A DNA stretch of 64,000 nucleotides from NCBI GenBank assembly GCA_964653145.1, contig CAZZCG010000008.1, positions 1 to 64,000 of the forward strand. Reading direction: 5' to 3'. Of this stretch, positions 25,452 through 34,226 are shown piece after piece (positions within the stretch are counted from its first letter, which is position 1; every line of letters begins with the position of its first letter). Origin of the DNA: Pseudocalidococcus sp964653145 (GTDB lineage Bacteria > Cyanobacteriota > Cyanobacteriia > Thermosynechococcales > Thermosynechococcaceae). The notes under the pieces were generated by a model. The model had not been told where the DNA came from. It saw nothing but the letters and a program-made list of their open reading frames with translations, and ran no database searches. The translations under genes were made by a program, and so were the position numbers.

Positions 25452-26131
25452 GGTGTTTGGCTTGATCCTGTTGAGCTAATTGCGCGGATCGGGGCAAAGG
25501 AACGGCGATGCCAGGGGGTAATTCCGTGGGTGTACAGGGCCTGGTGATGAACCTTGGTGCCATAACCTTTGTTCCTTGCCCATTGATAGGCCGGATAGCG
25601 AGCGTGTAGGTCCTCTAGCCACTGATCCCGCTTTACCTTGGCAATGATTGCGGCACAGGCGATGCTGTAGGACAATTGATCCCCCCTGATTAAACCTGCC
25701 CAGGCCCCCTTGAAGTCAGTTCGAGGCGATATTTTCCCATCAATCAGAGCATAGTCCCACGTCCCAAGGGCCGCCAATGCCCGTTGCATCGCCAAATAAG
25801 TGGCCTGGAGAATGTTTAAGCGATCAATTTCAGCCACAGTTGCCAAACCCAGGCCCCAATCCAGACATTGCTCCTGAATCTGAGGAACTAGGGACTTTCG
25901 CTGGCTTGCACGGAGGGCTTTAGAATCTCGAACGGAAATAAGCTGTTTGGATGGCTCGAGGCCTGGGGGCATGATCACCGCTGCAGCAACCACTGGCCCC
26001 GCCCAACATCCCCGCCCCACTTCATCAACCCCAGCTACAGCTCGATAGCCCCGTTGCCAGAGTTCAGATTCAGAGTTCAGAGTGGGAAGAACCAGCATAG
26101 AATCAAGGCAAACCACTGCTTCATAACCCAT
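25448..26131 (-). CDS. rnhB: Ribonuclease HII
   Basis: This is a 227-residue enzyme that removes ribonucleotides and RNA primers from DNA. The GVDEVGRGCWAGPVVAAAV block gives the G-R/K-G motif and the first acidic metal ligands; DSKAL, DGKISP and the AIIAKVKRDQWL helix complete the active site. The C-terminal GYGTKVHHQAL is typical of the family. The ATG at 26131 adds about 20 non-conserved residues; an ATG at 26098 would be closer to the usual length. Converges with the secreted protein gene. Confidence 0.95.
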   Translation of the reverse strand: MGYEAVVCLDSMLVLPTLNSESELWQRGYRAVAGVDEVGRGCWAGPVVAAAVIMPPGLEPSKQLISVRDSKALRASQRKSLVPQIQEQCLDWGLGLATVAEIDRLNILQATYLAMQRALAALGTWDYALIDGKISPRTDFKGAWAGLIRGDQLSYSIACAAIIAKVKRDQWLEDLHARYPAYQWARNKGYGTKVHHQALYTHGITPWHRRSFAPIRAISSTGSSQTP

Positions 26132-26195
26132 TAAGTTTCTAGAAATGGGTCAAAAGAACAGTCCTGAATTGATCAGATACGCAGACGTTTAGGGG

Positions 26196-26897
26196 CTAAT
26201 AGCGAAAATCATCGGTCACGAAACTGGGGGAGCTTTGATCAATAAAGGTGGCTCGATCCAAATTCATGTTGTTAGCGGGCATGGTTCTTTTAGCTGGGGC
26301 TTGGGCGGGGGGGGCAGAACGGTGGCCGGTGCGCTCAGGCACAACTACTTTTTCCATGATGAATTCGATAGTTCCGGGTTTGACCCAGCCACGGGCCACC
26401 AAAATATCCCCCAGGCGGGAACCAGTAGCTCGTTGATCCGCCAGGGCAACTTCGATTTGGGCGGGGGTGACGAGTTCCGCTTCAACCAGATAATTTCCTA
26501 ATCGTTTCAAGTAGTTTTCATCCCGATGGGGAGCTGCGGGCGACTGGGTTTTGGGTTGAGTCTGGCTGGGAACGTGGGGTGGAACAGTGGTTTTTGGTAA
26601 ATGCTGCTGCGGGGTCGATTGGGGATGACGCAGATTGAGAATTGCTTCTTTGATCGTTGTGAGAATTTTGGTTGCTTGCTGGAGCTGTCCCCGCTGGGCT
26701 GCTTGCTCTAACAACTTAGCCTGGGCACTGATTAAGGTTTCGCCGGTGGCCTGGGCTGCCACTTGGAGCGCACGGGCTTGTTCGGCTAGGGCAGTCAAAT
26801 CCCGGTGAGCAAGGGCCTCGCGAGCATTATTAAAGATCGTGGTGCCTTGCCTTGCTAGGGCTTTAGCCAGTTGATCGTTGAGAGCAGTTCCAGACAT
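26196..26897 (-). CDS. Hypothetical protein with GspE/MshE N-terminal-like domain
   Basis: This is a 233-residue soluble protein. The N-terminal 85 residues are an Ala/Gln-rich helical coil (LARQGTTIFNNAREALAHRD). A Pro/Gln-rich linker follows. Residues about 135-190 read YLVEAELVTPAQIEVALADQ and TGSRLGDILVARGWVKPGTI. This is the L-V-x-x-x-x-V-T-x-x-Q-I-x-x-A-L-x-x-Q...G-x-x-L-G-x-I-L pattern of the N-terminal domain of type II/IV secretion ATPases, where such domains can bind c-di-GMP. No ATPase domain is present. The link to c-di-GMP or pili is inference. Confidence 0.72.
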   Translation of the reverse strand: MSGTALNDQLAKALARQGTTIFNNAREALAHRDLTALAEQARALQVAAQATGETLISAQAKLLEQAAQRGQLQQATKILTTIKEAILNLRHPQSTPQQHLPKTTVPPHVPSQTQPKTQSPAAPHRDENYLKRLGNYLVEAELVTPAQIEVALADQRATGSRLGDILVARGWVKPGTIEFIMEKVVVPERTGHRSAPPAQAPAKRTMPANNMNLDRATFIDQSSPSFVTDDFRY

Positions 26898-27201
26898 GAA
26901 ATTGTTTAATTATGTAAAGTTATGAGAAATTTTCGGGGGAGAGTTGTCCTTAGTATTTTAGTCATTTAGTCCCTTTGCTGTGGGGGAGCAGGAATGACGT
27001 TGGGGCGGGGACTCGTCATTAATCTTTGTGAAAGCTTTTGGCTGAATCCCCCTAGTTCTTCTACCTATAATTTTCTGTTTTCTCTCCCCGTTAATCCCCC
27101 TAGAACCCAAGAGTCGTAATAAAAGTTATTCGTTGTTAACCATTTTGGCCTGGGCGAGCTCCAGAATAGCAACCTCTGTTGAATTTGCCGCTGCTGCCCA
27201 A
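26898..27201. other. Intergenic region, nothing recognised
   Basis: This 304-bp stretch lies upstream of the 26196 gene and downstream of the DUF1816 gene. It has pyrimidine-rich runs, but no hairpin terminator, tRNA or regulatory motif was recognised. A 61-codon plus-strand frame starting at 27133 is mostly antisense to DUF1816. Confidence 0.5.
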
Positions 27202-27504
27202 TTATCGTTTTCCACTGAGGGATTCAACCGGGAGAGGCGGTTCTTCATAAATAGTCAACTCGTGGGGTTTGCAGCGCTTGATTTGACAAGAAATTCCCTT
27301 AGCTCCTTCTCCTTTTAAATCCTCTAAGTACCCAGGCTTTTCAGTCTCGGCTTCAGAACTATTGAGAAAAGGCCCAAAATAATAGGTGCAACGGGGTGAT
27401 TCAGTCTTGACTTCTAACCACCAGGCCAGGCCAACATCATTAACTAGATTGGCTAACCATTGGCTAAATCCCGATTGAGCAGACTCTTGAATTTTCACGG
27501 GCAC
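27202..27504 (-). CDS. DUF1816 family protein
   Basis: This is a roughly 100-residue cyanobacterial protein of unknown function. The family core is clear: GLAWWLEVKTESPRCTYYFG followed by PFLNSSEAETEKPGYLEDLK, then EGAKGISCQIKRCKP with an E-L-T-I ending. The start is a GTG: either 27504 or the GTG two codons later at 27498, which has GAGGGG six bases upstream and is the better spaced one. DUF1816 resembles small phycobilisome-linker-type (CpcD-like) domains, but I cannot assign that role from the sequence. Confidence 0.82.
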   Translation of the reverse strand: MPVKIQESAQSGFSQWLANLVNDVGLAWWLEVKTESPRCTYYFGPFLNSSEAETEKPGYLEDLKGEGAKGISCQIKRCKPHELTIYEEPPLPVESLSGKR

Positions 27505-27631
27505 CCCCTCACTCGACCATCAAGTTGCTATAGGTTCATGAATTCGTGTATAACCGATCCCCCTCTGGATGTGTGAGTGGTAACTTCCAAAGGCAGAATT
27601 GTCACATACTTTAACATTTTGTTGAAATTAG

Positions 27632-29140
27632 TTACATCTCTGCCGTCAAATCCAAGACCTGGGGGATGCGGCGGGGACGTTGCCGAAAAACTTCATAGAG
27701 CGCAATTCCAGATGCGACCGAGGCATTCAGGCTTTCTGTTTTACCCAGGAGAGGGATTGACACCAGTTGATCGCAATGTTTTTGGGCCTGGAGACTTAAG
27801 CCACTCCCCTCAGCACCAATCACTAACACCACAGGCCCAGCGAGTTTCGCCTCAGAGAGAGAGAGGGGGGCATTTACTGCCAGGCCATAGAGCCAAAATC
27901 CCTCAGCTTTCAAGGTTTCTAGGGTTTGATTCATATTGACCACCCGAGAGACCGAAAAATGATCCAGGGCACCAGCGGCAACTTTAGCAACTGCAGGGGT
28001 AATGCCAACCGCCCGTCGTTGGGGAATAATCATCCCATTGGCCCCAAAGGCCTCAGCACTGCGAATAATTGCGCCTAAATTTTGGGGATCGTTAATGCCC
28101 TCCGCCGCAATCAAAACAGGTTGGTCAGATTTAGCCTTGGCCTGGGCAATCAAATCCTCAAGGTCTAAGTAACTGTAGGCTGCCACTTGGGCCGCAACCC
28201 CTTGATGCCGTCCTTGATCCGTTAGGTAATCCAATCGCGGCGGCAAGACCACATCAATAACGGCCCCATTGCTTTTCGCTTTTTCCAGCAACGTCAGAAA
28301 GCGGGGATCATGACGTAAGTGGGCGGTAACCCAAATTCGATTAAAGGTGCGCTCGGCCGCCAGGGCTGTTAAGACGGCGTGTCGGCCATAGATTAAGTCT
28401 GTTTCAGCATCGGGGCCAAAGGCTGGATTCCCGATCGACTCAGAAACAGGTGCAAAGGTTTCCTTCTCAGAGGCGGGTAAAGTAGTGGCTTCCAGAGTCT
28501 GGGAATTTTGCTCGGCATCCAATCCTTGATCTGTAGTGGCCCAGGCCCCGTTCAGTTCAGCGGCTAATTCCCTGTCTTGATGCTGAGTCGGTGCAGCGAA
28601 TTTGAGTTGGGGGGGCGGGGTGGGCCGACCAGAATCCTGACGACTCCGACGAGCATAATCATCCCGTCTAGGACCATAGGAATTTTCTCGATAGTTGGAA
28701 TTGCCATAACGGGGGCGATCACTACCTGGGCGGTCTTGAAAATCATCGGGCCGTTCTGAGCGATAACGGCTTTCCCCAGTCCCACGACGCTGATCCGAAC
28801 GAGGTTTGTCGCGGTAATCAGGCCGGGAGGGGCCAGCACCAGCGTCACGATTTCGGTCACGATCTCGATTGAAGGAGCTACCTGGCCGGGGAGAGGGCCG
28901 CCGGGAACCATAACTGGCATCTCCTTCTGCAGGGCGGCGCGGGCGTGCAAAATCCCGTTTTCCAGATTCATGGGGGGCATCGGGGCGACTGGGCCGTGGG
29001 CGATCTTGAAAATCACCCGGATCACGGCGACGCTCGCGAAATTCTGAGGGGCCAGGCCGGGATTGATCAGACCTTAAACGGGGCGGGGCTGGACGGGAAG
29101 GACGATCACCACCGGAAAAATTACGACGAGCTTTGGGCAT
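27632..29140 (-). CDS. rlmB: 23S rRNA 2'-O-methyltransferase RlmB with long disordered basic N-terminus
   Basis: This is a 502-residue SPOUT methyltransferase that modifies G2251 of 23S rRNA. The catalytic part starts near residue 245: DLIYGRHAVLTAL (substrate-binding domain), then LIAAEGINDPQNLGAIIRSA, VSRVVNMNQTLETLK, VLVIGAEGSGLS and the knot-forming LLGKTESLNASVASGIALYE. These are the expected motifs 1-3. Residues 1-185 are low-complexity and rich in Arg, Asp, Pro, Ser and Gly (RPSRPAPPRL, RDRDRNRD), which is absent from E. coli RlmB but seen in cyanobacteria. It could bind RNA. The start is the ATG at 29140. Confidence 0.92.
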   Translation of the reverse strand: MPKARRNFSGGDRPSRPAPPRLRSDQSRPGPSEFRERRRDPGDFQDRPRPSRPDAPHESGKRDFARPRRPAEGDASYGSRRPSPRPGSSFNRDRDRNRDAGAGPSRPDYRDKPRSDQRRGTGESRYRSERPDDFQDRPGSDRPRYGNSNYRENSYGPRRDDYARRSRQDSGRPTPPPQLKFAAPTQHQDRELAAELNGAWATTDQGLDAEQNSQTLEATTLPASEKETFAPVSESIGNPAFGPDAETDLIYGRHAVLTALAAERTFNRIWVTAHLRHDPRFLTLLEKAKSNGAVIDVVLPPRLDYLTDQGRHQGVAAQVAAYSYLDLEDLIAQAKAKSDQPVLIAAEGINDPQNLGAIIRSAEAFGANGMIIPQRRAVGITPAVAKVAAGALDHFSVSRVVNMNQTLETLKAEGFWLYGLAVNAPLSLSEAKLAGPVVLVIGAEGSGLSLQAQKHCDQLVSIPLLGKTESLNASVASGIALYEVFRQRPRRIPQVLDLTAEM

Positions 29141-29307
29141 AAAACGGCTTTACCAGGCCTGGAAATGGGGAGAGGCACTTTGGCAATTCTAGTCCTTAAT
29201 TCGGGGGTCTGGTTTCTATGGCACACTGAGGGGGAAATGATTGCGTATTGTTGCTTAAGGTTAATGACGTTTAGAGTCGTCCTAGAGATTTCAACCCCCT
29301 TGCCTTT

Positions 29308-29937
29308 ATGAATCCCGAACCGGAAATTCGCCGCCTGTTGGATATGATGCCTGCCTCGGGGCGGATGCACTGCAAAATTGTTTCCCGTCATCTCCAGCCC
29401 AAGGTGATCCACTACAACCCTGCCTTACCCTGGGGGGATCGGCCCGTTGAGGTCAACTTTAATTTATGGAGCCAACTGCCCCGCCCCAGTCGCGATTTAT
29501 TGATGTTGCGAGCCGTAGCCTGGTTTAACTTGGGGCAAATTATTAAATTCGATTTGTATCAAGGTTTAACGGTGGCTGGGTTAATGGCAGCGGTGGTTGA
29601 ATTTATCCAATTGGATCCGGTGGGCGTGGTTGTGGCTGGGGGATTGACAGCATTTGGGGGACTCCAGGCCTGGCGCAATACCCGTGGATTAGCCGTAGAA
29701 GTGGAAGCAGACAAAGAGGCAATTCGGTTAGCCCAACGCCGGGGATACGGTGAAGACGATGCTGCAGCGGCCCTTCTAGATGCCTTGAACCAAGTTGCGG
29801 AACTAGAAAATCGCCCTAGCCTGGATTTTGAAGAATTGGTGCGAGTCCAGAACCTGAAAGCCCTTGCTGGTCAAGTCCCCACCCCACCAGTTTCGGCCCG
29901 CCCCCGCCAACGGGTTGAATCCCGCCAATATCAATAA
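29308..29937 (+). CDS. DUF3318 family protein
   Basis: This is a 209-residue cyanobacterial protein. The N-terminus EIRRLLDMMPASGRMHCKIV, then QLPRPSRDLLMLRAVAWF, is the hallmark of DUF3318. A hydrophobic stretch (about 87-115, GLTVAGLMAAVVEF and VGVVVAGGLTAFG) suggests membrane association. The rest is helical and soluble. The family role is unknown. It is upstream of rpmG with 93 bp between them. Confidence 0.85.
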   Translation: MNPEPEIRRLLDMMPASGRMHCKIVSRHLQPKVIHYNPALPWGDRPVEVNFNLWSQLPRPSRDLLMLRAVAWFNLGQIIKFDLYQGLTVAGLMAAVVEFIQLDPVGVVVAGGLTAFGGLQAWRNTRGLAVEVEADKEAIRLAQRRGYGEDDAAAALLDALNQVAELENRPSLDFEELVRVQNLKALAGQVPTPPVSARPRQRVESRQYQ

Positions 29938-30030
29938 AATTACTCAATCCTTTGCGTTACCCCCAGGCCTGTGGCATAATTAGAGACCGGCCCACTGAAT
30001 ATCCACTTAAGGAAACACTAGGCAGTTACC

Positions 30031-30225
30031 ATGGCAAAGGCAAAAGGAGCCAGGCTCATCATCACCCTGGAATGCACAGAATGTCGCACCAATCCCGATA
30101 AACGCTCGGCTGGAGTATCCCGTTACACCACGATGAAAAATCGCCGGAACACCACAGCCCGCCTAGAACTGAAAAAATTCTGTCCCCATTGCAACAAGCA
30201 CACGATTCACAAAGAAATTAAGTAG
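30031..30225 (+). CDS. rpmG: 50S ribosomal protein L33
   Basis: This is a 64-residue ribosomal protein. It has the start AKAKGARLIITLECTECRTN, the body RYTTMKNRRNTTARLELKKF, and a second Cys pair CPHCNKHTIHKE. The two CxxC motifs are the zinc-binding type. Cyanobacterial L33 is followed by rpsR, as here (66 bp). Confidence 0.97.
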   Translation: MAKAKGARLIITLECTECRTNPDKRSAGVSRYTTMKNRRNTTARLELKKFCPHCNKHTIHKEIK

Positions 30226-30291
30226 TTGGGCTTTTTTCCCACTGGATATCTGTTTTTCACCCTATTTGACCCCAATACCTGAATTTGACCT

Positions 30292-30507
30292 ATGGCTTTC
30301 TTTCGGCGACGTGTCTCTCCCCTACAACCTGGCGAACCCATTGACTACAAAGATGTAGATCTACTGCGCCGCTTTATCACCGAACGGGGCAAAATTCTTC
30401 CTCGTCGCGTCACCGGTTTAACCGCCAAGCAACAACGGCAACTGACGATTGCAATTAAGCGGGCCCGGGTAATGGCTTTACTGCCTTTCCTGAATCCTGA
30501 AGGCTAG
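30292..30507 (+). CDS. rpsR: 30S ribosomal protein S18
   Basis: This is a 71-residue ribosomal protein of the platform. The typical block DYKDVDLLRRFITERGKILP and RVTGLTAKQQRQLTIAIKRA, ending ALLPFL, is present. It sits directly after rpmG and before glsA; the usual cyanobacterial order places an RNase II/R gene next, which here follows glsA. Confidence 0.97.
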   Translation: MAFFRRRVSPLQPGEPIDYKDVDLLRRFITERGKILPRRVTGLTAKQQRQLTIAIKRARVMALLPFLNPEG

Positions 30508-30694
30508 ACCACTTTTTCCCCAGGCCTGGGACAACTTCAATTCTCACATTCCATGCAAACTGGCTTAGGTTGAGTATTTATCGGCTTGGGTTATTCAGGT
30601 CAAACTGCCCTAATCACTACTGCCCAGACTTAAATATTAAGCAGGGAGTTGGATTCTGTGTTTCTTCAACCTAGCTTCCAGGTGAGTAAACACC

Positions 30695-31687
30695 ATGTTG
30701 AATGATGCCAATTCCCAGATCCAGAGCTCGCGGTTCCAAACTTATCTCAATGAACTCCACCAACGCTATGCAGATTTAACGGTTGGGGTGGTTGCGGACT
30801 ATATTCCAGAATTAGCCTTGGTCAACCCGGATTTATTTGGCATCTGCGTGGTTGACAAAGACGGACAATGCTTTGAAGTTGGCAATTGCGATCATCTGTT
30901 CACGATTCAATCCATTGCGAAAGCCTTCATCTTTGGCCTGGCCCTCGAAGAACATGGGCGAGACTATGTCATTAGTAAAGTTGGCGTTGAACCCACGGGC
31001 GAGGCCTTTAACTCCATTGTCCTAGATGAAGTCACCAACCGTCCCTACAACCCGATGGTGAACGCAGGGGCCATTGCTACGGTGGATTTAATTTCGGGAG
31101 CCAATGGGACAGAACGACTGAAGCGAGTTTTAGACCTCTTTAAGCGATATACCGGCCGGGAGCATGACATCAATGTGCCGGTGTTCCTCTCAGAAAAATC
31201 CACAGGCCATCGAAATCGAGCCATGGCCTATTTGATGTTGAACTTTGGCATGGTGAGCGACCGGATTGATGAAACCTTAGACCTATACTTTCAGCAATGC
31301 TCAATTCTTGTGAATGCTCGGGATTTGGCGATGCTCTCGGCGACTTTGGCCAATGGGGGGGTGAATCCTGTGACTCAAGAGCGGGCCATTGACGAGCATT
31401 ATGTCCAAGATGTTGTCAGTGTGATGTTGACCTGTGGCATGTACGATGCATCTGGGGAGTGGTGTTACCGTGTCGGGATTCCGGCTAAAAGTGGGGTTGG
31501 TGGTGGAATTACCGCAGTGGTTCCGAATCGGGTTGGGATTGGGACGTTTTCACCACGCCTGGATGCCAAGGGGAATAGTGTGCGCGGGATTAAAGTTTGT
31601 GAGGCCCTGGCCCGAGACTTTGGCTTACACCTGTTTAATACGGCTCGAGATACCCATAATTTAGAGGACTGGCTAGCTATATCCTGA
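30695..31687 (+). CDS. glsA: Glutaminase
   Basis: This is a 330-residue enzyme hydrolysing glutamine to glutamate and ammonia. The serine-dependent beta-lactamase-like fold has the S-x-x-K motif in FTIQSIAKAF, EPTGEAFNSIVL, NRPYNPMVNAGAIA, RNRAMAYLMLNFG and PAKSGVGGGI (K-S-G). All are family hallmarks. The start is the ATG at 30695. It lies 187 bp behind rpsR, so it may have its own promoter. No NtcA site or glutamine riboswitch was seen upstream. Confidence 0.95.
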   Translation: MLNDANSQIQSSRFQTYLNELHQRYADLTVGVVADYIPELALVNPDLFGICVVDKDGQCFEVGNCDHLFTIQSIAKAFIFGLALEEHGRDYVISKVGVEPTGEAFNSIVLDEVTNRPYNPMVNAGAIATVDLISGANGTERLKRVLDLFKRYTGREHDINVPVFLSEKSTGHRNRAMAYLMLNFGMVSDRIDETLDLYFQQCSILVNARDLAMLSATLANGGVNPVTQERAIDEHYVQDVVSVMLTCGMYDASGEWCYRVGIPAKSGVGGGITAVVPNRVGIGTFSPRLDAKGNSVRGIKVCEALARDFGLHLFNTARDTHNLEDWLAIS

Positions 31688-31908
31688 CTGAGAGATTTTA
31701 ATCGGTTCGAGCAACTCGTCACGACAGTATTTTCCTAAGGGAAGATTGATAACAATGGCTGAACCATTTCGAGTGGATTTTGCCTCTCAATTTTCCTGGG
31801 GATGACAATAGATTTCCCGTTTCTTTTAGATCGATCCGCTGGGCAAAGTGAAGGGCAGCAAGTTCATTTAAGCTAGGAAAGGAGTTATGGGCCAGGGATG
31901 CGCGGGTT

Positions 31909-33921
31909 GTGGAAAAAGGTACCTTAGTTGAATTTCGCGTCAATAATCAACGGCGATTGGGGGTACTGGAGCGACCCGAGGGCAAAAAGCATTGGATCGT
32001 CATTGACAGCAATCACCAGGCCCACACCCTCCACCCCCGCGAAATGACCTACACCATTCCTGGTGAACGCTTCCAGGCCCAAGAGATTACCAAATTTTTA
32101 ACCTCCACAGAAACCTATATTGATCCCGATAGCTTGGACGTGGCCTGGGAAATTTTGCTGGAGGAAAAGCGGGCCGTCAATCCAGAGAGCCTAGCCCTAT
32201 TGTTATTTTCTGAGCAAACCCCGGCCCAATGTTACGCCGCCCATGTTCTCCTATCAGAAGACAAGATTTACTTTAAGCAAAAAGCAGATCTGTACGAACC
32301 CCGTCCAGCCAGTCAAGTGGCGGAAATTAAACATCAACTGGAGAAAGAACAACAGCGGCTCCAGGCCAAGCAAGACTTTTTCAACAAACTCCAGGCTGCC
32401 CTTGGGGGGGATTCAGTGGCCTGGGACACCTCAGAACGGAACAAAATTGAGCAATTAGAACGCTATGCCGCCCTTGGGGAATTGGCTAATCCAGGCCAGA
32501 TCAATGCCGCAGCGGAACTGTTAAACCAGTGCAAACGCCCAACTACCCCCCTGGCTGCTTTTCAACTCTTGGTAGATTTGTCAGTATGGAAGCACCATGA
32601 GAATTTAGCTCTGCATCGGAGTCAGATTCCCACAGCATTCAAGCCCGAGGTGGTGGAAATGGCCCGCGAACGTCTGCATAACCCGCCCCCGGATTTGGAT
32701 GCCCCCATTCGGCAAGATTTAACGCATCTCAAAGTCTATACGATTGACGATGAAAGCACCCAAGAAATAGATGATGGCATTAGTTTAGAAGTCTTACCTG
32801 ATGGACAAGAACGGCTTTGGATTCATATTGCGGATCCGAGTCGCTGGATTCTTCTGGGGGATGGCCTGGAACAGGAAGCTCGCCGCCGCGCCACTACGGT
32901 TTATTTACCCACGGGGATGATTCCAATGTTTCCCCCGGAACTCGCCACGGGCCCAATGAGTTTAGTCGCGGGGCAAACCTGTTGCGCCCTGAGTTTTGGT
33001 GTCATTCTCAACCCCGATAGCAGCATTGCCGAGTATCACATTTGCCCCAGTCTGATTAAACCCACCTATCGACTCACCTATGAGGATGTGGACATGATGC
33101 TGGAGTTGGCTGTCCAAAATGAACCGGAACTCCTTAAACTCGGGGCCTGGATGAAACAACGGGGGCGCTGGCGGCAGGAGCAGGGGGCAATTCAAATCAA
33201 TATGCCGGAAGCCAATATCAAAGTGGTGGATGACGAGGTGGATATTAACCCCTTGCCCGATTCCGCAGCCCGGCAACTGGTGGCCGAAATGATGATCTTG
33301 ACCGGCGAAGTTGCAGCCCGGTTTGGCGAATCTGAAAATATTCCCTTGCCCTTTCGCTCCCAAATGCAGCCGGAATTACCCCCCGAGGAAGAACTGCAAC
33401 AACTGCCCCCCGGCCCTGTGCGTCAATGTGCGATCCGCCGCTGTATGCCCAAGAGTGAAATGAGTCCAACCCCCAATCGCCATGCCAGCCTTGGGTTAGA
33501 TGCCTATTGCCAGGTGACCTCCCCAATTCGCCGTTATTCCGATTTAATTGCCCATATGCAGATCAAGGCCCATTTGCGGGGTGAAACAGTTCCCTTTGGT
33601 GCGCCGGATTTAGGGGAAGTATTACTTGGGGTGGTGGCAGCGGTTCAAGAAACAATTTTGGTGGAACGGCAAACAACGCGTTATTGGGTTTTGGAGTATT
33701 TGCGGCGGCACTCCGATGAAGTTTGGCAGGCCCTGATGTTGCGCTGGCTGCGGGAAGATGATCGTCTGGGCCTGGTGTTATTGGAGGATTTGGGGGTGGA
33801 GTTGGCCATGCGGTTTAGCCGTCCCGTCGGCCTGGGGGAAAGTTTGATGTTACGGGTTAGCCGAGTTGACCCCCGGAGTGATCAAATTCATTTGGAAGAG
33901 GTCATTCTAGCCCAAGCATAA
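31909..33921 (+). CDS. RNB-domain exoribonuclease (RNase II/R family)
   Basis: This is a 670-residue 3'-5' exoribonuclease. The start is a GTG at 31909 (MEKGTLVEFRVNNQ); neighbouring ATGs are out of frame. An N-terminal SH3-like/helical region specific for cyanobacterial and chloroplast forms precedes the RNB domain. That domain has the metal-binding DDESTQEIDDGIS, WIHIADPSRW, LPTGMIPMFP and the ASLGLDAYCQVTSPIRRYSD block near residue 525. A C-terminal S1-like part follows. Following L33 and S18 is a common cyanobacterial order, here interrupted by glsA. Confidence 0.9.
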   Translation: MEKGTLVEFRVNNQRRLGVLERPEGKKHWIVIDSNHQAHTLHPREMTYTIPGERFQAQEITKFLTSTETYIDPDSLDVAWEILLEEKRAVNPESLALLLFSEQTPAQCYAAHVLLSEDKIYFKQKADLYEPRPASQVAEIKHQLEKEQQRLQAKQDFFNKLQAALGGDSVAWDTSERNKIEQLERYAALGELANPGQINAAAELLNQCKRPTTPLAAFQLLVDLSVWKHHENLALHRSQIPTAFKPEVVEMARERLHNPPPDLDAPIRQDLTHLKVYTIDDESTQEIDDGISLEVLPDGQERLWIHIADPSRWILLGDGLEQEARRRATTVYLPTGMIPMFPPELATGPMSLVAGQTCCALSFGVILNPDSSIAEYHICPSLIKPTYRLTYEDVDMMLELAVQNEPELLKLGAWMKQRGRWRQEQGAIQINMPEANIKVVDDEVDINPLPDSAARQLVAEMMILTGEVAARFGESENIPLPFRSQMQPELPPEEELQQLPPGPVRQCAIRRCMPKSEMSPTPNRHASLGLDAYCQVTSPIRRYSDLIAHMQIKAHLRGETVPFGAPDLGEVLLGVVAAVQETILVERQTTRYWVLEYLRRHSDEVWQALMLRWLREDDRLGLVLLEDLGVELAMRFSRPVGLGESLMLRVSRVDPRSDQIHLEEVILAQA

Positions 33922-34226
33922 TTTTTGGGGGAAACCAGGGATTGATTTTTGTGTTGCATTTAACCTTTTCCAAGGCCTGGTTGTGCATTTAAATTTGCTG
34001 TTGCAGATTGTTCGTGAATCCTCATGAATCTTTGCCAGCAATCATTGCAGAACTCTTAACAGGTATTGACATGTAAGTTAGGATCAGGGGAAGGTACGTC
34101 AATTCATATCTTTACCGCCGCCGGATCAAGAGATTGCCTGACAGAGATTAGGCTCGGTGGCTTCAATAGCAGATAAAGATTTTGATGATACCAACCGTGC
34201 AGACCTGGATGGCAGAGGATTAACGA
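33922..34226. other. Leader/intergenic region upstream of hmpF
   Basis: This 305-bp region has a TTGACA at about 34066, but no convincing -10 at the right distance. No tRNA, terminator or riboswitch was recognised. It may be the 5' leader of hmpF. Confidence 0.4.

Noticed and set aside
30508..30694. Possible glutamine riboswitch or NtcA site before glsA
   Set aside because: Neither GACGGAAGTAGG nor GTA-N8-TAC is present.
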